This document shows, one piece after another, positions 44,520 to 57,529 of a stretch of 64,000 nucleotides of DNA. A program made the translations under genes and the position numbers. The stretch spans positions 3,038,001-3,102,000 of the forward strand of contig OZ038458.1 of assembly GCA_964036195.1 (NCBI GenBank), in the 5' to 3' direction. Below the pieces are notes generated by a model that worked only from the letters and a program-made list of their open reading frames with translations, was not told where the DNA came from and searched no databases. The stretch comes from Sphaerolaimus hirsutus (taxonomy: Eukaryota > Nematoda > Chromadorea > Monhysterida > Sphaerolaimidae). Numbering within the stretch: the first letter of the stretch is position 1; every line of letters starts with the position of its first letter.

Positions 44520-44896
44520 CAGGGACGTAGCCAGGATTTTTGAGCGGGGGGGGCGGATTGTATACGGAGCCAGGCGAACGGGGGGGGGGCGGGCGGCGCC
44601 CCCCTCAAATTTTACCCCTGTAGTAGAGGAATGGCGCCATGGCGCCACTGGCGTTGGCATTGGCGCCAAAGCAGCAGTATACGTCTGTATTTTACAGGCA
44701 TATAGTGCGACATGGATTGTAATTGAGTCCATTTTCACTGGCTTTGAGGCCGCGGAGAACGGTCAGCCAAAAATATATGTTGTGAAGTGAAAATGCGCGC
44801 TTGCGCGCAAAATTTTTTCAAACTGTCGACAAAATCGTCCTCTGAAAGTGCCATTTCTGGCACATTTTTTGGTCCCCTCCCCTGGCTACGTCCTTC
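44520..44896. mobile_element. hAT-like MITE, GGCGCC family, nested
   Basis: CAGGGACGTAGCCAGG ... CCTGGCTACGTCCTTC with a perfect CGTGTGAC duplication. It splits the left terminus of a GTTTACACTG-type element (44493-45187). Confidence 0.9.
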
Positions 44897-45664
44897 CGTG
44901 TGACGACAAAAATTTTTGGGGCTTTCAATTTTCGTTATGCCGTCTCGTTTACGAGGCCACCTAGAACAAATCACCGTCAACCGAACCGACAACCTGTGAC
45001 GACAATAATTTTTTTGTTTTATTGTGTATGATTACGTCATATAAGACAATTTATGTTTGTCCTGGGCAAAAAGAGTGATCGAGATCTAAGTGTCTAACAC
45101 AGCAAATATTCAATTTTCATGACATAAAGAAAGTTGAAAGCCAAAAAAAAATTTGTCGTCACACGTGGCAATGTAAACACAGCTTAAGCTACAATTTGTT
45201 CAAAACAGATTTATGTGTTCCTCAGATTTCAGTGGTGTATGTACTAGTGTGCGTTGCGCCAATAAAATCTCATCTGTATCGCTAATTCGTGAGGTTGTCA
45301 AGTAACAAAAAGTGATGTGGCCGGTGAGAAAAGTTGTAAGTGAAGTGAAGTTAAAGGTCAGATGTAAATGTGTATGAAACTATTCATTTGTCACTTAAAG
45401 GGTTCAGTTTTCACGCTACGCAACGTCACTTACCACTTAGCCCTTTTCTCATCGCTGAATTTTGGCTTCGATTTTTTTTGTGATTTCTCGAATTTCTTAA
45501 TGGTTGTCGACCATCGATATTTATAATGCAAAAAATGCAGAAAATCCCGAATAACCATTCCCAAATTTTGTTGCATAGTTGAATAGACATTTTTATACAG
45601 AAAAAAATTTGAAACTGTTACAATGTCATTGCTCGTTTTTCATACGTCAATAATAGGTATACTC

Positions 45665-45853
45665 CAGGTGGCAGTCCCAAGCCCTGTAAAGTGTAAAGTA
45701 AAGTGTCAATCAAAACAAAAAAGAAAAGATTTTATTATTGAACTTTGCATGACAATTGACACTTTACTTTACTTTTGTCATGACAATTGACACACACTTG
45801 ACTTTACATTTGACACTTTACTTTACACTTTACAGGGCTTGGGACTGCCCCCG
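45665..45853. mobile_element. CTCCCAGACC-family element inserted in a TATACTC repeat
   Basis: CAGGTGGCAGTCCCAAGCCC at the left and GGGCTTGGGACTGCC at the right, with TGTAAAGTG arms. It splits the left terminus of a TATACTC-family element (TATACTCC before, GGGACCGCATGCC after), so the empty site can be inferred from other copies. Confidence 0.75.
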
Positions 45854-47770
45854 GGACCGCATGCCATGCATTTTACTGAATAAACACGCCATCATGACGT
45901 CATCGTTGATAAAATAAAAATTTATTCAAACAAAAAGGAACAACGGTTGCGGGAAAAGACATTCGTCACACATAAGTATCCCGTTCGTGCGTTATCGACT
46001 GAGACATAAGTAATTTTGGGCGCATACTTTGCGGTCCGCCGAGTATATTCTATGTTGATCGAAATTACAATATAAAATCAACACAAGAGAAAAGTTAATA
46101 TGGTTGGCTGGCAATGCTTTGGTGTTGGTGCTTTTTACGGTTAACGTAAATACGGCTTTTTCTATGGCATCGGACAGTAACTCTTCATTGGAATGCGACC
46201 GGGTGATGTCCACTGGAGACTGGCTCAATTTACCGGGTGTGCGCCTCAGCGCAAGTAACTTACTCCCAGTCACGGACCAGGGTTGGCAAAATCTCAAAAT
46301 ATAAATAATATAAATTTTTTTATAATTTTACTACAATTTTAGTAAAAAGAATTTTACTTAAACAAATTCTGGTCACGAACTAAACTAAAAAAAGGGAAAA
46401 TTGAAGACTAAAATAAAGTGGAAAATTGAAGAATAAGATAAAATACAAATTTTATACAATTTTAGTAAAAAGTATTTTTACTAAAACCAACGCTGCTTTG
46501 GACCCCTCCGGGGGTTCTTATAGATAGATAGTAAATCGCTCCTCCGGGGCGATAGATAGCTGAAAACATTTATGTGGGCAGGTTCGCGGGCCGGCGTTCA
46601 CGGTGAGCGATTTTGAGCGAAAATTTGGGCAAAATTCCCCAAGACTCGCTCCGGATAGATAGAAAGCTGGTCGATGGGGGGGGGGGGGTCGAGGGATAGT
46701 AGCCAAAACTTTGACCTTGGTATAGATAGATACTTGTTTGTGTGAATGCCGAAACCGAGTGTGTGTGAAACCGAATTTGATGAATAAAATCTTGTGATAA
46801 ATTTCGTAATCAATTATTCCATAGTAAAAACGAAATATGATGATGAATAACTATAATTTATGGTCATTGTGGGTTATGGTAGGTTTTCATACTATAATAA
46901 GTGTTATGTCTGCCACGTAGAATCAAAAAGTCCAACTGCACCGGTAGATTCTCGATGAACATCTGCGCAATGAACATCTTTACCGATGAACATCCAATTG
47001 AGATGATCATTCATACATAGTGGATGATCATCGGTAAATAATTCTGAACACCTGATGATCATACAAAAGCTAATGTACCGATGAACATCTCACGTCACTT
47101 GTGCATCTGTTGTAACCTAAATATGTTGGCAACGGTTAAAGTTCAAAGCCTAATTAATCCTCCATTTGTGGCGTTTTTTGGAATGTGCGGCACATCAGAG
47201 TTTTTCAAATTACTGAACTTTTTCAACAGTATATGTAAATGTAAGTATTTTTTTACTCACCACAAAGTAAAAAAAATGTAAAATACTTTTTTTACTTGTA
47301 CTCATGTGTGAATGTGAGTAAATTACTTTTTTCCCAGAAAAATGTAAAAGTGAGTACTTTTCCCCTAGAAAAAGAAAAAGCTGCCAATTTTTACATGTGA
47401 AAGTGAGTTTTACACTGGAAGACATAATAGATGTCGTTTTATAGTGATTATTTAGTATTTTTACAAAAATGATATGATTTCTTTAAAAAAAAATTATTTT
47501 AGCAAAAGAAAATTGTGATTTTAGAAACAAAAATATATTTGATGACTTTTCTAATGCACTTTATTTATTTTCATTACTTATACACCAAATTGTTTATTCT
47601 GAATGGTAAATTAGCGCCATTTTGGATTACAAATAATTATATTTATGTCATATCAAATCCACACATTTATGTTCATTACCTAAAAGGCCAAATCATTTTA
47701 TGATTGACAGTAAAATAGGGCTTGCACTCACTTATCTATTTGCACTACATAATCCCCACTGTCTGCTTAG

Positions 47771-48167
47771 TAGTGATGTGAAAGTGCCATGTCGCTAGCG
47801 CCAAAGCAAAAAGCGATATGGCGAAATCTTGAAATATTCAATAGATTGAACCACTGCGACCCCCAACCTCCAGACAATCTTTCAGCTTCTACCACTTCAG
47901 AGAGGCAATCTGCTATCTATTTGAACCAGTCTTAGTTACACTTGTGTGTTGAGCAAGACAACTTATTGATTTCCATTATTTGACCATTTTTGTGTTTTTG
48001 GAAGCAATACAGGTTATTGAAAGTAAAGAAAATAGTAAATACTTAGTCTCATCTGTATCATTACAGGCATAATTATTTTGGTGCTGGCGCCTTTGGCTCT
48101 TGGCGCTAAGGTCCAGAGAAGCGCCACGACACTTGGCGCCAAAAGTCTGGCGCTTTTTACATCACTA
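47771..48167. mobile_element. hAT-like MITE, TAGTGATG type
   Basis: TAGTGATGTGAAAGTGCC ... GCGCTTTTTACATCACTA with a perfect CTGCTTAG duplication. Confidence 0.88.
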
Positions 48168-48710
48168 CTGCTTAGATTTAACCGCATGCACTGAATACAC
48201 GTGGGGAGTGGGATGTTCATCAGTACATTGAAGATGTTCATCAATACATGAGAGGTAATGAACATCTCGCACTGTAGGATTCATACCTGGGTGGGGATAT
48301 TGATTGCGGAGATGTTCATCAGTACCCTCCCACTGCACCCGGGTTACACTGCAGTCACTTCAAAGTTCCTAAGTTTTGGTACAATTGCTGTATATCTAGT
48401 CCGTAGACTATACCGCCCGATTGTCTGGCCGCTACCATATTTTTGTGAATCAAATCACGAGTAATCAATATGGAATAAAACAATGTTCACACATGGTGAA
48501 AGAAATGTAGCTCGTTGAGAAACAATTTCGTTCTCATGTGCCGCTCCCAGTTCCTGTAAAATGTCAAATGTTTAATCAAATATTTGAACTGCAAAATGTT
48601 CCGCAACAACGAAAAACCATGCATTTTGCGTCACTATTACTAGTGATGATGAAACAGGTGTCAGCACTTTGGCGTGGCAGCAAAACGACATTTCACAACA
48701 CTGGGGCCAA

Positions 48711-48826
48711 TCTCAGATCCTGTCAAATGTCAAATGTCGTGCAAAGTGTCAAAAGTCATGTGAAATGTATTTTTTACGTGTAATTTGACATTTTACAGGG
48801 CATTTTACAGGCTTTGGGGGTGGCCC
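48711..48826. mobile_element. Short CTCCCAGACC-family relic
   Basis: CTGGGGCCAATCTCAGATCC and the returning ACAGGCTTTGGGGGTGGCC flank AAATGTCAAATGTCGTGCAA arms. A second diverged left end (GTGCCGCTCCCAGTTCCTGT) is at 48540. Confidence 0.5.
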
Positions 48827-51173
48827 AATATGGCAAATGGTAAATTCCACTGTGATGTCTGCGGTATACAGAGTTTTAAACCAAAAATGTACTCACATTT
48901 ATGTCCTTTCCAAAGTCCAAAGATAAATAAAAAATATTTATTGTGGTTGGCGCTCGGCGGCTAGCTTTGGTAACCTAGCTTTATGATTTCAATTTTTTTC
49001 AAATGTCATACAGCCAGATAACCAAAGTTATCCAAACGAGTCGCTTCATTCATTGAAATAGTTTGAAACGAGATAGATAATTGAATGAATTAGCCTAAAT
49101 ATATTTGGAATAGCCGGAGGCATTTCCAAATTTAAATATTTAGTAAAGTTTAGTTTTAGTCCCAATTTAGTATTTATTAATATTCAATATAAAAATCTAA
49201 ATAGACATTGTAGCAAACACTAAAACTTGTCAAATGCAGCCAATCTACACAAATGACTCCAAACTGAAGTTCACCCGACAGATAAACTGCAGTTATGTAG
49301 TAGTACACCGAACTATTTAGTTTCATACACACACGCGGGGGGGGGGGGGGGTTGGGCTATCATTGCATGGCATCGGGTGTATTTTACACAGGTATGTTCC
49401 CAACTCGTCATAATCCATGTTGTCATGTTCTGAGTGGCCAAGCGCCGAATCGTTATGGAAATGTTTTTGACACATAAATAAGCTTGACAGACAACACACT
49501 TTGTATGAAACCTACCATAGTCCATCCGAATAATGAACAAAAAATTATACGGTTTTGTCCATCATAATATTTCGTTTTTACTATGGAAAAATTAATTACA
49601 AAATTTACCACAAGATTTTATTCATTTAGGTATGGTAGGATTCTGCGAAAAAGTATGCTGTCCACTCTATTCATTTCATTTCACTATACTCTGTATGGCA
49701 TGCGCCATGTTTTTAATGACGAGCTATGACGAGTATGACAATGAAAGTGTATGACGAGTCGGCACTGTGACGCTTTGGGCGTAAACCTTTACACAGCCCT
49801 GCAGCACTGGGTGATTGATGTCCGTGCATCCATATGTGATGTGGGCGTATTGGTAGCGCTGGCTACCCCCCAACTGGTGACAATTCTGTAAGGGGAGAAG
49901 GAAAGAAACATTTGAGGAGTGTGAAGTAAAATGGTGAGGAAAAAGTGGAGTTAACTTTTTACTTCTCATCTTAAGTCTCATATTACTTTGCTTTTAACGT
50001 TTCTTACTTCTCACTTCTCAAATGATTTTTTACCTTTTTTCTTGAGGAATGGTCCCATGCACACTAGTTGGCAAAGAAAATGTTCCACACTGATAAATTT
50101 GTTTTAAACACATTTGAGTTTACTAGAATATGATGTTTTGTACCTCTGTCAACAGTATTTGAAGGCTCTACATTCTGGTAAACTTTTTATGTGTGAAAAC
50201 AGATTTATCAGTTTTAATTTTTGTTGTCAACTTGTGTGCATACCAGAAATATGTTTTTGGTTCAGTGCATTTTAATTTTGGTGGTGTTTTTTTGGTTATC
50301 CTGTTTTTGAAAAAATAAGTATGGCAATGAAATAATGGTTTCCGAGGTAACTTTCCTAAAATTGGAGTATGGTTTTGGCTTTGTGGATTCTGGCATTTTG
50401 CAATTGAAGTAAGCAACTGGTGCCAGTTTTGTGAGTATTATCAGACATGACAAAATCTTGATGAATTGAGTAGAAATTTTACAAGTGCTTTGTTGTTTTT
50501 GTGTACATTGTGCATGCATCTAATTTCTCATATTTACTAAAAACACAGACTGGGGGGTGGCCAGCGCTATGACAACTCAAAAATTCCTTTGCACAGTGCA
50601 CGGTTGCATTGAATGCAATGGTGGGCCAAAGTTATGACTGATACACAAACAGATTGTATAGTCTGATAGTGCAACACAAGTATATAGATATTTATACACA
50701 TCCCAGTGGAGTATACGATAAATTATGTGAACTAATTTCAAATGCCATAACTACTTTCATGAGCCCCGATCAAACGGCCGGCGGAATGCATGACACACAT
50801 TGCTCAAGGTTATTCGTTCATGCGGTGGGACTTAAGTTTCGCTAAATACGCAACTTTCGTTTGACATTGACACTGTTTTGGCGCGGCTGTATGTAAAAGT
50901 GTAGTTTACAAAGTCGAGTGCGCACTCTCGGTTTCGAATATTGCTATTGGGACTGATCACCGAAAATGGACAAGTGAAAAGAAAAGTGTTGAGACATGGC
51001 TATTCCCAGAATTCCCATGTAAAATGTAAGATGTCACGCAAACTGTCAAAACTCAAAAGTTATGCCCTGGAGGAAATTTTACATGATTTTGGACATGTTG
51101 CGCGATATTCGACATTTTACAGGGTCTGTGAGTGCCCTGCCGCCCCTGGGGGCAGCCCTGCATCGTGCTTTGA

Positions 51174-51733
51174 AAATACAGGGGTGGGCATCTTCAGTTA
51201 CCGCTGGGAAAATGCGATAGAATGAGCTACGGTTGAGCTATCAGAATGAAATTTTAACACACTCCATAGGACACCTATTCTGAAGTTTGCAACCCAAACG
51301 GCCACATTTTGGGTGAGTTGTGGAACACACGGTTTTTAGTGTAATTTTGTGACTTGGCGTCACCCATAGGATAAATCGAGGGTGGCATTTGAGGGGGGGG
51401 GGGTCACCGGTCGTTGGTGTCGTCCCATTCTGTCGTACATCGGCCGATTTTGATGCCCTTTGAGTATGTTGTGGTCGCGCCTACTACCAAATTCTTTTTT
51501 TACTCGAATAGTCCCCCAGTCCCGAGATAAGGGGGGTGAAGTCACAAAATTACACTAAAAACTGTGTGTTCCACAACTCCTCCAAACTGTGGCCGTTTGG
51601 GTTGCAAACTTCAGCATAGGTGTCCTATGGAGTCTACTCTATTGTGTTAAAATTTCATTGTGATAGCTCAACTGTAGCTCAAGCTATCGCGTTTTTCCAG
51701 CGGTAACTGAAGATGCCCACCCCTGTACTGACC
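51174..51733. repeat. Palindromic element with nested CGAGGGTGG arm
   Basis: CAGGGGTGGGCATCTTCAGT and its inverse bound arms containing TTTGGGTTGCAAACTTCAG. A fragment of the CGAGGGTGG family sits at the centre (51366-51540). Confidence 0.75.
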
Positions 51734-52173
51734 TGAGAATGACCCCCGAATCAACCGCCGAAAATTTTGCTAGTGAAAAAATAAACACCCGAAATTTCGA
51801 GTATACTGGGCGGACTTGATACTCTGCACTCGCGCTGATTTACGTCTCATGTTGGAAGCGTGCCAATGATAATTTAACAATGCTATATTTGTAAAAAAAA
51901 TAAAACAATTCATTCCTGTATATATACGACAACGGAAAATATTATAACAGCGATGAATTTTTACAAATTTCAATGAAAGTCGCATGCGTTAAATAACATT
52001 GGCACGCTTCCAGCGTGAACCACACGTGCAAGGTGTAAAGTCGCTGGAGTATATTTCCACAACAAAAAATACAATACCTATTAGTAACTATGATGCAAAA
52101 AGGCGCCAGGACGTTGGCGCCAAGCGACAATGGCGTACTAGCAAAATGGAAACGAGCCATGGCGATTACTGTG

Positions 52174-52297
52174 GCCCAGTAAAATGTCAAATGTCAAGCA
52201 GTGTCTTAAGCCATGGAAAATGTCAAATGGCCGGTCAAAAATAAATAAAAATGTGACATTTTAAAGGGCAGTTTACAGGGTCTGGGAGTGGCACCCC
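52174..52297. mobile_element. CTCCCAGACC-family relic, intergenic
   Basis: AAAATGTCAAATGTCAAGCA arm, then ACAGGGTCTGGGAGTGGC and ACCCC at the right. The left terminus has eroded. Confidence 0.5.
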
Positions 52298-52453
52298 GTC
52301 ATTTGATCGTATTTCTTTTCTATACAAACAGCCAAACCGTCATTGGATTTATTCCCAGATAAATTCTTCCGTGACAATGATTTGAAATGTGAAATGTAAA
52401 CGAAATTGTAAGTGACAATAAAATGTACTTAACGTTAGTAGTATAAATATATA

Positions 52454-53445
52454 TACCGTATTTCCTCGAAATACCCCCGGGGGGTTTATTGTTTCAGAGT
52501 GAGAATTTTGAGGGGGGGTTAAACGAGGGGGGGGGTATTTCGAGGGGGGGGTTTATTATTTCGCCAGAAATTTTTTGAAATCCCAGTACTAAAATGTAGT
52601 CTGAAACGTACGCAGACGTCGAAAAATGCAACAAAAATCGCCATTTATAAGACTCTAAAGACATTTATAAGTGTGTAGACGTACAAACACTGTTCTCACA
52701 TAACAGAGTCATCGTTTTTAACGTGTATTCTGCATTGTCGGGATGACAAACCACAGCCTTTGTCATTTACGTTCCCTATACACTAAATTTGGGGGGGGGT
52801 ATTTCGAGGGGGGGGGTTTATAAGTTCATAGTGTCCATTTTGAGGGGGGGTATTTCGAGGGGGGGGTATTTCGAGGGGGGGGGTATTTCGAGGAAATACG
52901 GTATTCGGGCACCGCGGCGCTATTCAAACTACCGATTTCCTCGAATTACCCCCCCCCGGGGGGTGATTGTTTCATAGTGCTCCCGAGAGGGGGGGGGGGT
53001 TTTAAACGAGGGGGGGTTATTATTTCACAGGAAATTTTTTGAAATCCGAGTACAAAATCGTGGTTTGTGATGTGCGCTGGGGTAGAAAAATGCATCAATA
53101 ACTGACATGTATCAACTCCTGTATACTAATATTAGTATGTAGATGGTATTAAACACTGTTCTAACGCGATTCCAACATTGTTTTAACGTGTGTTCTGCAC
53201 TATGCAGAACACAAACTGCAGTATTTGTCATGTACGTTCTCTTTACACTCAATCTGGGGGGTGTATTTCGAGGGGGGGGGTGATTGTTTCATAGTGGTCT
53301 CGAGAGGGGGGGGGGTCAAACGAGGGGGGTTGGTATTTCGAGGGGGGGGTGATTGTTTCATAGTGGTCTCGAGAGGGGGGGTGGGTCAAACGAGGGGGGG
53401 GGGGTATTTCGAGGGGGGGGGTATTTCGAGGAAATACGGTATATA
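52454..53445. repeat. Two G-run elements with TTTCCTCGAAATACC ends
   Basis: 52454-52905 has ACCGTATTTCCTCGAAATAC and its inverse at the ends. 52935-53445 is a second, less regular copy. Both consist of TATTTCGAGG followed by 7-10 G, repeated many times, with TTTGAAATCCGAG-like spacers. Confidence 0.75.
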
Positions 53446-53521
53446 AATATATAATACCGTATATACTCGAATAATCCCCCCGGGGAAAAATGTTTCGTCA
53501 GATTTTTTGAGGGGAGGTGGG

Positions 53522-54266
53522 TAGTGATGGAAAAGCGCCAGAAAAAAGGGCGCCAGGCGCCAATGGCGCCATGGCGCCATTCAGAAAGTGGGCGCCAAGC
53601 GCCAAGGGCGCCACAGAAAAAGGGCGCCAGGCGCCACGGAAAGCGGGCGCCATGGCGCCATTTGAAAAATAGGCCAAAGGCGCCAGGATAAATAAGTGCA
53701 TACAACACCCTGCGTGTGCTAAAAGCGTTACTACAGCACCCTAGTACATGCATTCACTACTTAATTTGCTTTCTCCAGGGTGTAATGAACAAAGACAAAC
53801 ACTAGCAAAAACAAAATTCGAGTAAAATTCACATGACAATTCAAACACAATGGATATTGTCATTTGACAACGATCCATTCACTTCAAATTGACTTTTCCA
53901 ATCAATGTTTCCAATCAATCCCGAAATGGACAAAAAACGGAATTGCAACGATTTGAATCCGTTGATTTATGATTTTGCAAGTTCAACATTCCATCATTCT
54001 CGTCTTCTGATCTGTCAGACACATCTGATGAGCCGTTGCACAAAAGATTTATACGCACTCACACCACTCCGTCCATTTTTCTGGCGAATTCAGATGATCC
54101 ATAAATGCGTTTTTCATCTTTTTTTCCATTTATACAGCACTCACCTTGAAACCCTGCTGGCGCCCTTTAAAAGCAGGGCGCCACGGAAAAAGGGCGCCAA
54201 GCGCCAATGACGCCATGGCTCGGCGCCCTCAAATGGCGCCAGCGCCATGGCGCCATTCCATCACTA
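53522..54266. mobile_element. hAT-like MITE, TAGTGATGG type
   Basis: TAGTGATGGAAAAGCGCCAG ... GCGCCATTCCATCACTA with a perfect GAGGTGGG duplication. It interrupts a third G-run element whose halves lie at 53455 and 54267. Confidence 0.9.
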
Positions 54267-54414
54267 GAGGTGGGGCATCGAGGTGGGAATTAATCAAGGG
54301 GGAAATTATTATTTCGCCAAAAATTTCAAGCATGTAAATATCTATTACCTAACTGATTTCATGAAATACCTATGCTTTATTTACTAAATAATGTGCCATT
54401 TTTGTTCAAATTAA

Positions 54415-57400
54415 CAGAGTTGTTCAAATACTGGTATTTTTGGAAAGTGTAAGTGTAAGTGTAAATACACTTTCCAAATTTTAAGTATGGATACCAAAAG
54501 TGTAAGGTATTTTTAAAATACCCAGGAAAGTGTTGTTGTAGTTAGAGTCCACTACATTATATACACTTGCATTCCTATGGTTGGATAGGTTTGGGGTGAT
54601 TGGTCTGAACCGTTAACTTTTATGTTTCAACCAATCTTGAGTAGTGACCACTTGGGTGTTTAGGTCATTAACTGTGTTGATGTTCATTAACTCATTTTCC
54701 CTCATCATTCATGTCCCCTTCAGGGGTTCACCATCTATGAATATGAGATGTTACCATTTGAGACCCGTGTCGCTGAGCGACGTTCCCCCCAAACACACAA
54801 ACACACCACATCACAAACGCAAATCTCCTCTGGTTGTTGGCTTAGTGGACTTGGCTTCGCCTCTTGCCCAAGGTCCACATACCAATCCAGCTGAAACTCA
54901 CTGCACGTTTCTCATCTGTGCGCCACGGACTCGGTACGCAGTCAGCCCCGTTTCCCGTGTGCACAACAGTGTAAAAAAAGTGTAAGTGTAAATTTTTTTT
55001 AGAAAGAGCTCTCACAGTTGAGCATTAGAAAACACCACTGTTTTCACCTTTAGATCAATTTATCTATCATTTTCATTCATTATTTCACATTTTACTGCCA
55101 ATTATGAAACATTTCAGACTGTAACAAATTTAGTGGTATGAAGTTGCCTAATAATGGCACTTTTTCAGTCACAGCAAAAAATAGATCCATGAAGCGTGTG
55201 GAAGCGGGCTGGATGCGCGTGAAGCGGCCCGCTTCCACACGCTTCCACCAACATCACGAGATTCTGGGTGAAGTGTCTTCCACACGCTTCACCTAGCTTC
55301 ACCGCGCGCTTCACGCGCATCCAAGCATGTGGGAGACACTTCACGCCGCTGGCGCTTCCACACGCTTCCCCGCGTATAAATTTGTGTGGTAACACCATAT
55401 TAAGAAGCGTGAAGTGCCTTCACGCATTTTTTCGTGATGTGTGTGGAAGCGCTGGCATGCTTGATGAAGCGTCCAAGAAGTGTCGGCGTGAAGACACTCC
55501 CCGACGCTTCACCACGCACCCACACACCCATTTTTTGCTGAGTGTTGATATTTTACTGATTAAGCAATGTGATAAACTCGGCAGACATGAAACGAATCAG
55601 GAATTCGGCCCTTGGTTACCAATGACGTATCTTTTTTAATTCGAACTTGAATGGACGGATTTAGTGATGGAAAAAGCGCCAGGCTTTCGGTGCCAAGCGC
55701 CAAAAGCGCCATGGCGCTTTTCTGACCCCGGCGCCAAGCGCCAATGGCGCCAGAGCAAAATGGCGCCAAGCGCCAAAAGCGCCATGGCGCTTTTCTGAAC
55801 CTCAGCGCCAAGCGCCAATGGCGCCAGAGGGTGATGGCGCCAAGCGCCAATAGCGCCAGCGCCAAAAAAATTGTTCTACAATTTGTTGGTAGAAAAATGA
55901 GTGCATAACTGTGAGTGAAGTACCGCTGAAGTCATAGTAGTCTATTCAACTTTTGCCCATTCACTAAATCGGGGCAAAATTTCTTAAATAATCGCTCTGG
56001 AGAGATACATATCTGGTCGATTTTGGGGGGGGGGGGTGGGGCGGGGGGCTCGAGCGATAGTAGCCTTAAATTTAGCCTCAGGTTAGATAGATAGCTGAGC
56101 GGCACCGGGGATAGATAGATCGCCGGACGTTTGTTGGGGGGTAACCCCCCCCCCCACCCCCCTCCAACCCCCGCCAGACTGAACCCCTGATTTAGACTGC
56201 AAGAAAAAATTGGGAGCAAAGCATAAAAGGGCATTTACCGCGATTTTAACACCTCTGCTTTTATTCGTTGTTCACATCTATTTATATAAAGTCTACCCTA
56301 ATATTAATCAATATTTATTCAGTTGCCTCAAAATTGATCAACTGCAGTGTCGATTTCACCGTATTATAACAATTTTTTATTATCATGGTTGGCGCTTTTT
56401 TGGCGCCATTTAAAATGCCGGCGCCAGGCGCCAATAGCGCCACCAGAAAATGGCGCCAAGCGCCAAAAGCGCCATGGCGCTTTCTCAAACCCCAGCGCCA
56501 AGCGCCAATGGCGCCAGAGCGTTTTAGCGCCAGGCGCCAAAAGCGCCATGGCGCTTTTTGCTTTGGCGCTAGCGCCAGGCGCCAGCGCCATGGCGCTTTT
56601 CCATCACTAGACGGATTCCATTCGGTTCACGATACTTTTGATTCAATCCAACTTTTTATGCAAGAACGAGATGAGTTTGATAGACAAATCGTTATAGAAA
56701 GTCAGATTGTAAGGTCTTAGGTCGGATCTTATCGTCGCAGTCTCGACGAATTCCTTCAAAAAAGAACGTATGAACTTCCCAGTGCGTCCAAGTTACCTTT
56801 GCGTTGAATACGAATGAGGTAAAAGATGCTAGATTTCCGCTCTCGTCAACGAAAATGACCGCGGTATCCAATTATATCAACATGTGTGTCAACTCGTGTG
56901 TGCGCCGCCATTAGCGACCAATTGCGTTCGCTTAATCGCATTCCGCAGCCATTTTTGGTGACGCAGACGGAAATCCTGCATCTTTCATACTGGGTAACAT
57001 TCTCTCAAACGGTAACTTGGACGAGTGCCAACTACGAATATACGCAGTTGTACGAAAATCCCGTAGAGCATTGACTTCCATAATGTCCGTCGAGTTTACA
57101 CACTGTTTAAATGCAAGAATGTACATGCAGCAAATATCAATGCAAAAGCAGTCGACTTTGTGTCCAGCTGGTGAATTTCAATTGATCTTGTCCTTTTTAC
57201 AAAAGTATGATGAAATTGTAGAATACCATGAGTACTGTTCAAATGTCAGTGATAGTGCTAGTTTGCACATTTTCCATTTTTTCTACATTCAATGCATAAC
57301 TGCATATGTGCACTCTGCAGTTTTTTTTGTACATGAACCTGTTTTATGCTTTCTCAAAAGCATAAAACAGGGACATCTGAAAGAAAAAAATACACTTTCT

Positions 57401-57529
57401 GTACCCGGGTATTTTGCCCAGGAAAGTGTAAAAAAAGTGTATGGGTATTTTATGAAAGTGTAAGTGTAAATATAAATACCCATTTACCCGGGTATTTCGG
57501 GTAAGTGTAAATACACTTTCGCAACTCTG
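54415..57529. mobile_element. 3.1-kb TIR element with perfect 8-bp duplication
   Basis: CAGAGTTGTTCAAATACTGG at the left and TTCGCAACTCTG at the right, flanked by CAAATTAA at 54407-54414 and 57530-57537. Subterminal GGAAAGTGTAAGTGTAAATA arrays are inverted. The interior includes a nested MITE (55662-56609) and non-repetitive DNA that might be decayed transposase; no domain was recognised. Confidence 0.8.
55662..56609. mobile_element. hAT-like MITE, TAGTGATGG type, nested
   Basis: TAGTGATGGAAAAAGCGCC ... GGCGCTTTTCCATCACTA with a perfect GACGGATT duplication. An AGCTATCTATC repeat is nested in it at about 55970-56190. Confidence 0.9.

Noticed and set aside
46084-46297. Frames on both strands that look mildly protein-like
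   Set aside because: No family motif, no supported splice sites, and the right end enters an AT-rich MITE. It may be a decayed exon but is not supportable.
50654-50845. 63-codon plus frame (DKLCELISNAITTFMSPDQ...)
   Set aside because: Single short frame with no recognisable homologue or splice context.
53358-53753. 131-codon minus frame rich in WRPFFW and GAMAP (similar at 55560-55865 and 56364-56720)
   Set aside because: These are GGCGCCAAGCGCC repeats within TAGTGATGG MITEs.
54644-54985. 113-codon plus frame
   Set aside because: No similarity noticed, low-complexity surroundings, and it lies inside the 3.1-kb element; no evidence of translation.
56886-57126. Opposing short frames inside the 3.1-kb element
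   Set aside because: No transposase domain could be recognised by eye; mentioned only as a possible relic.
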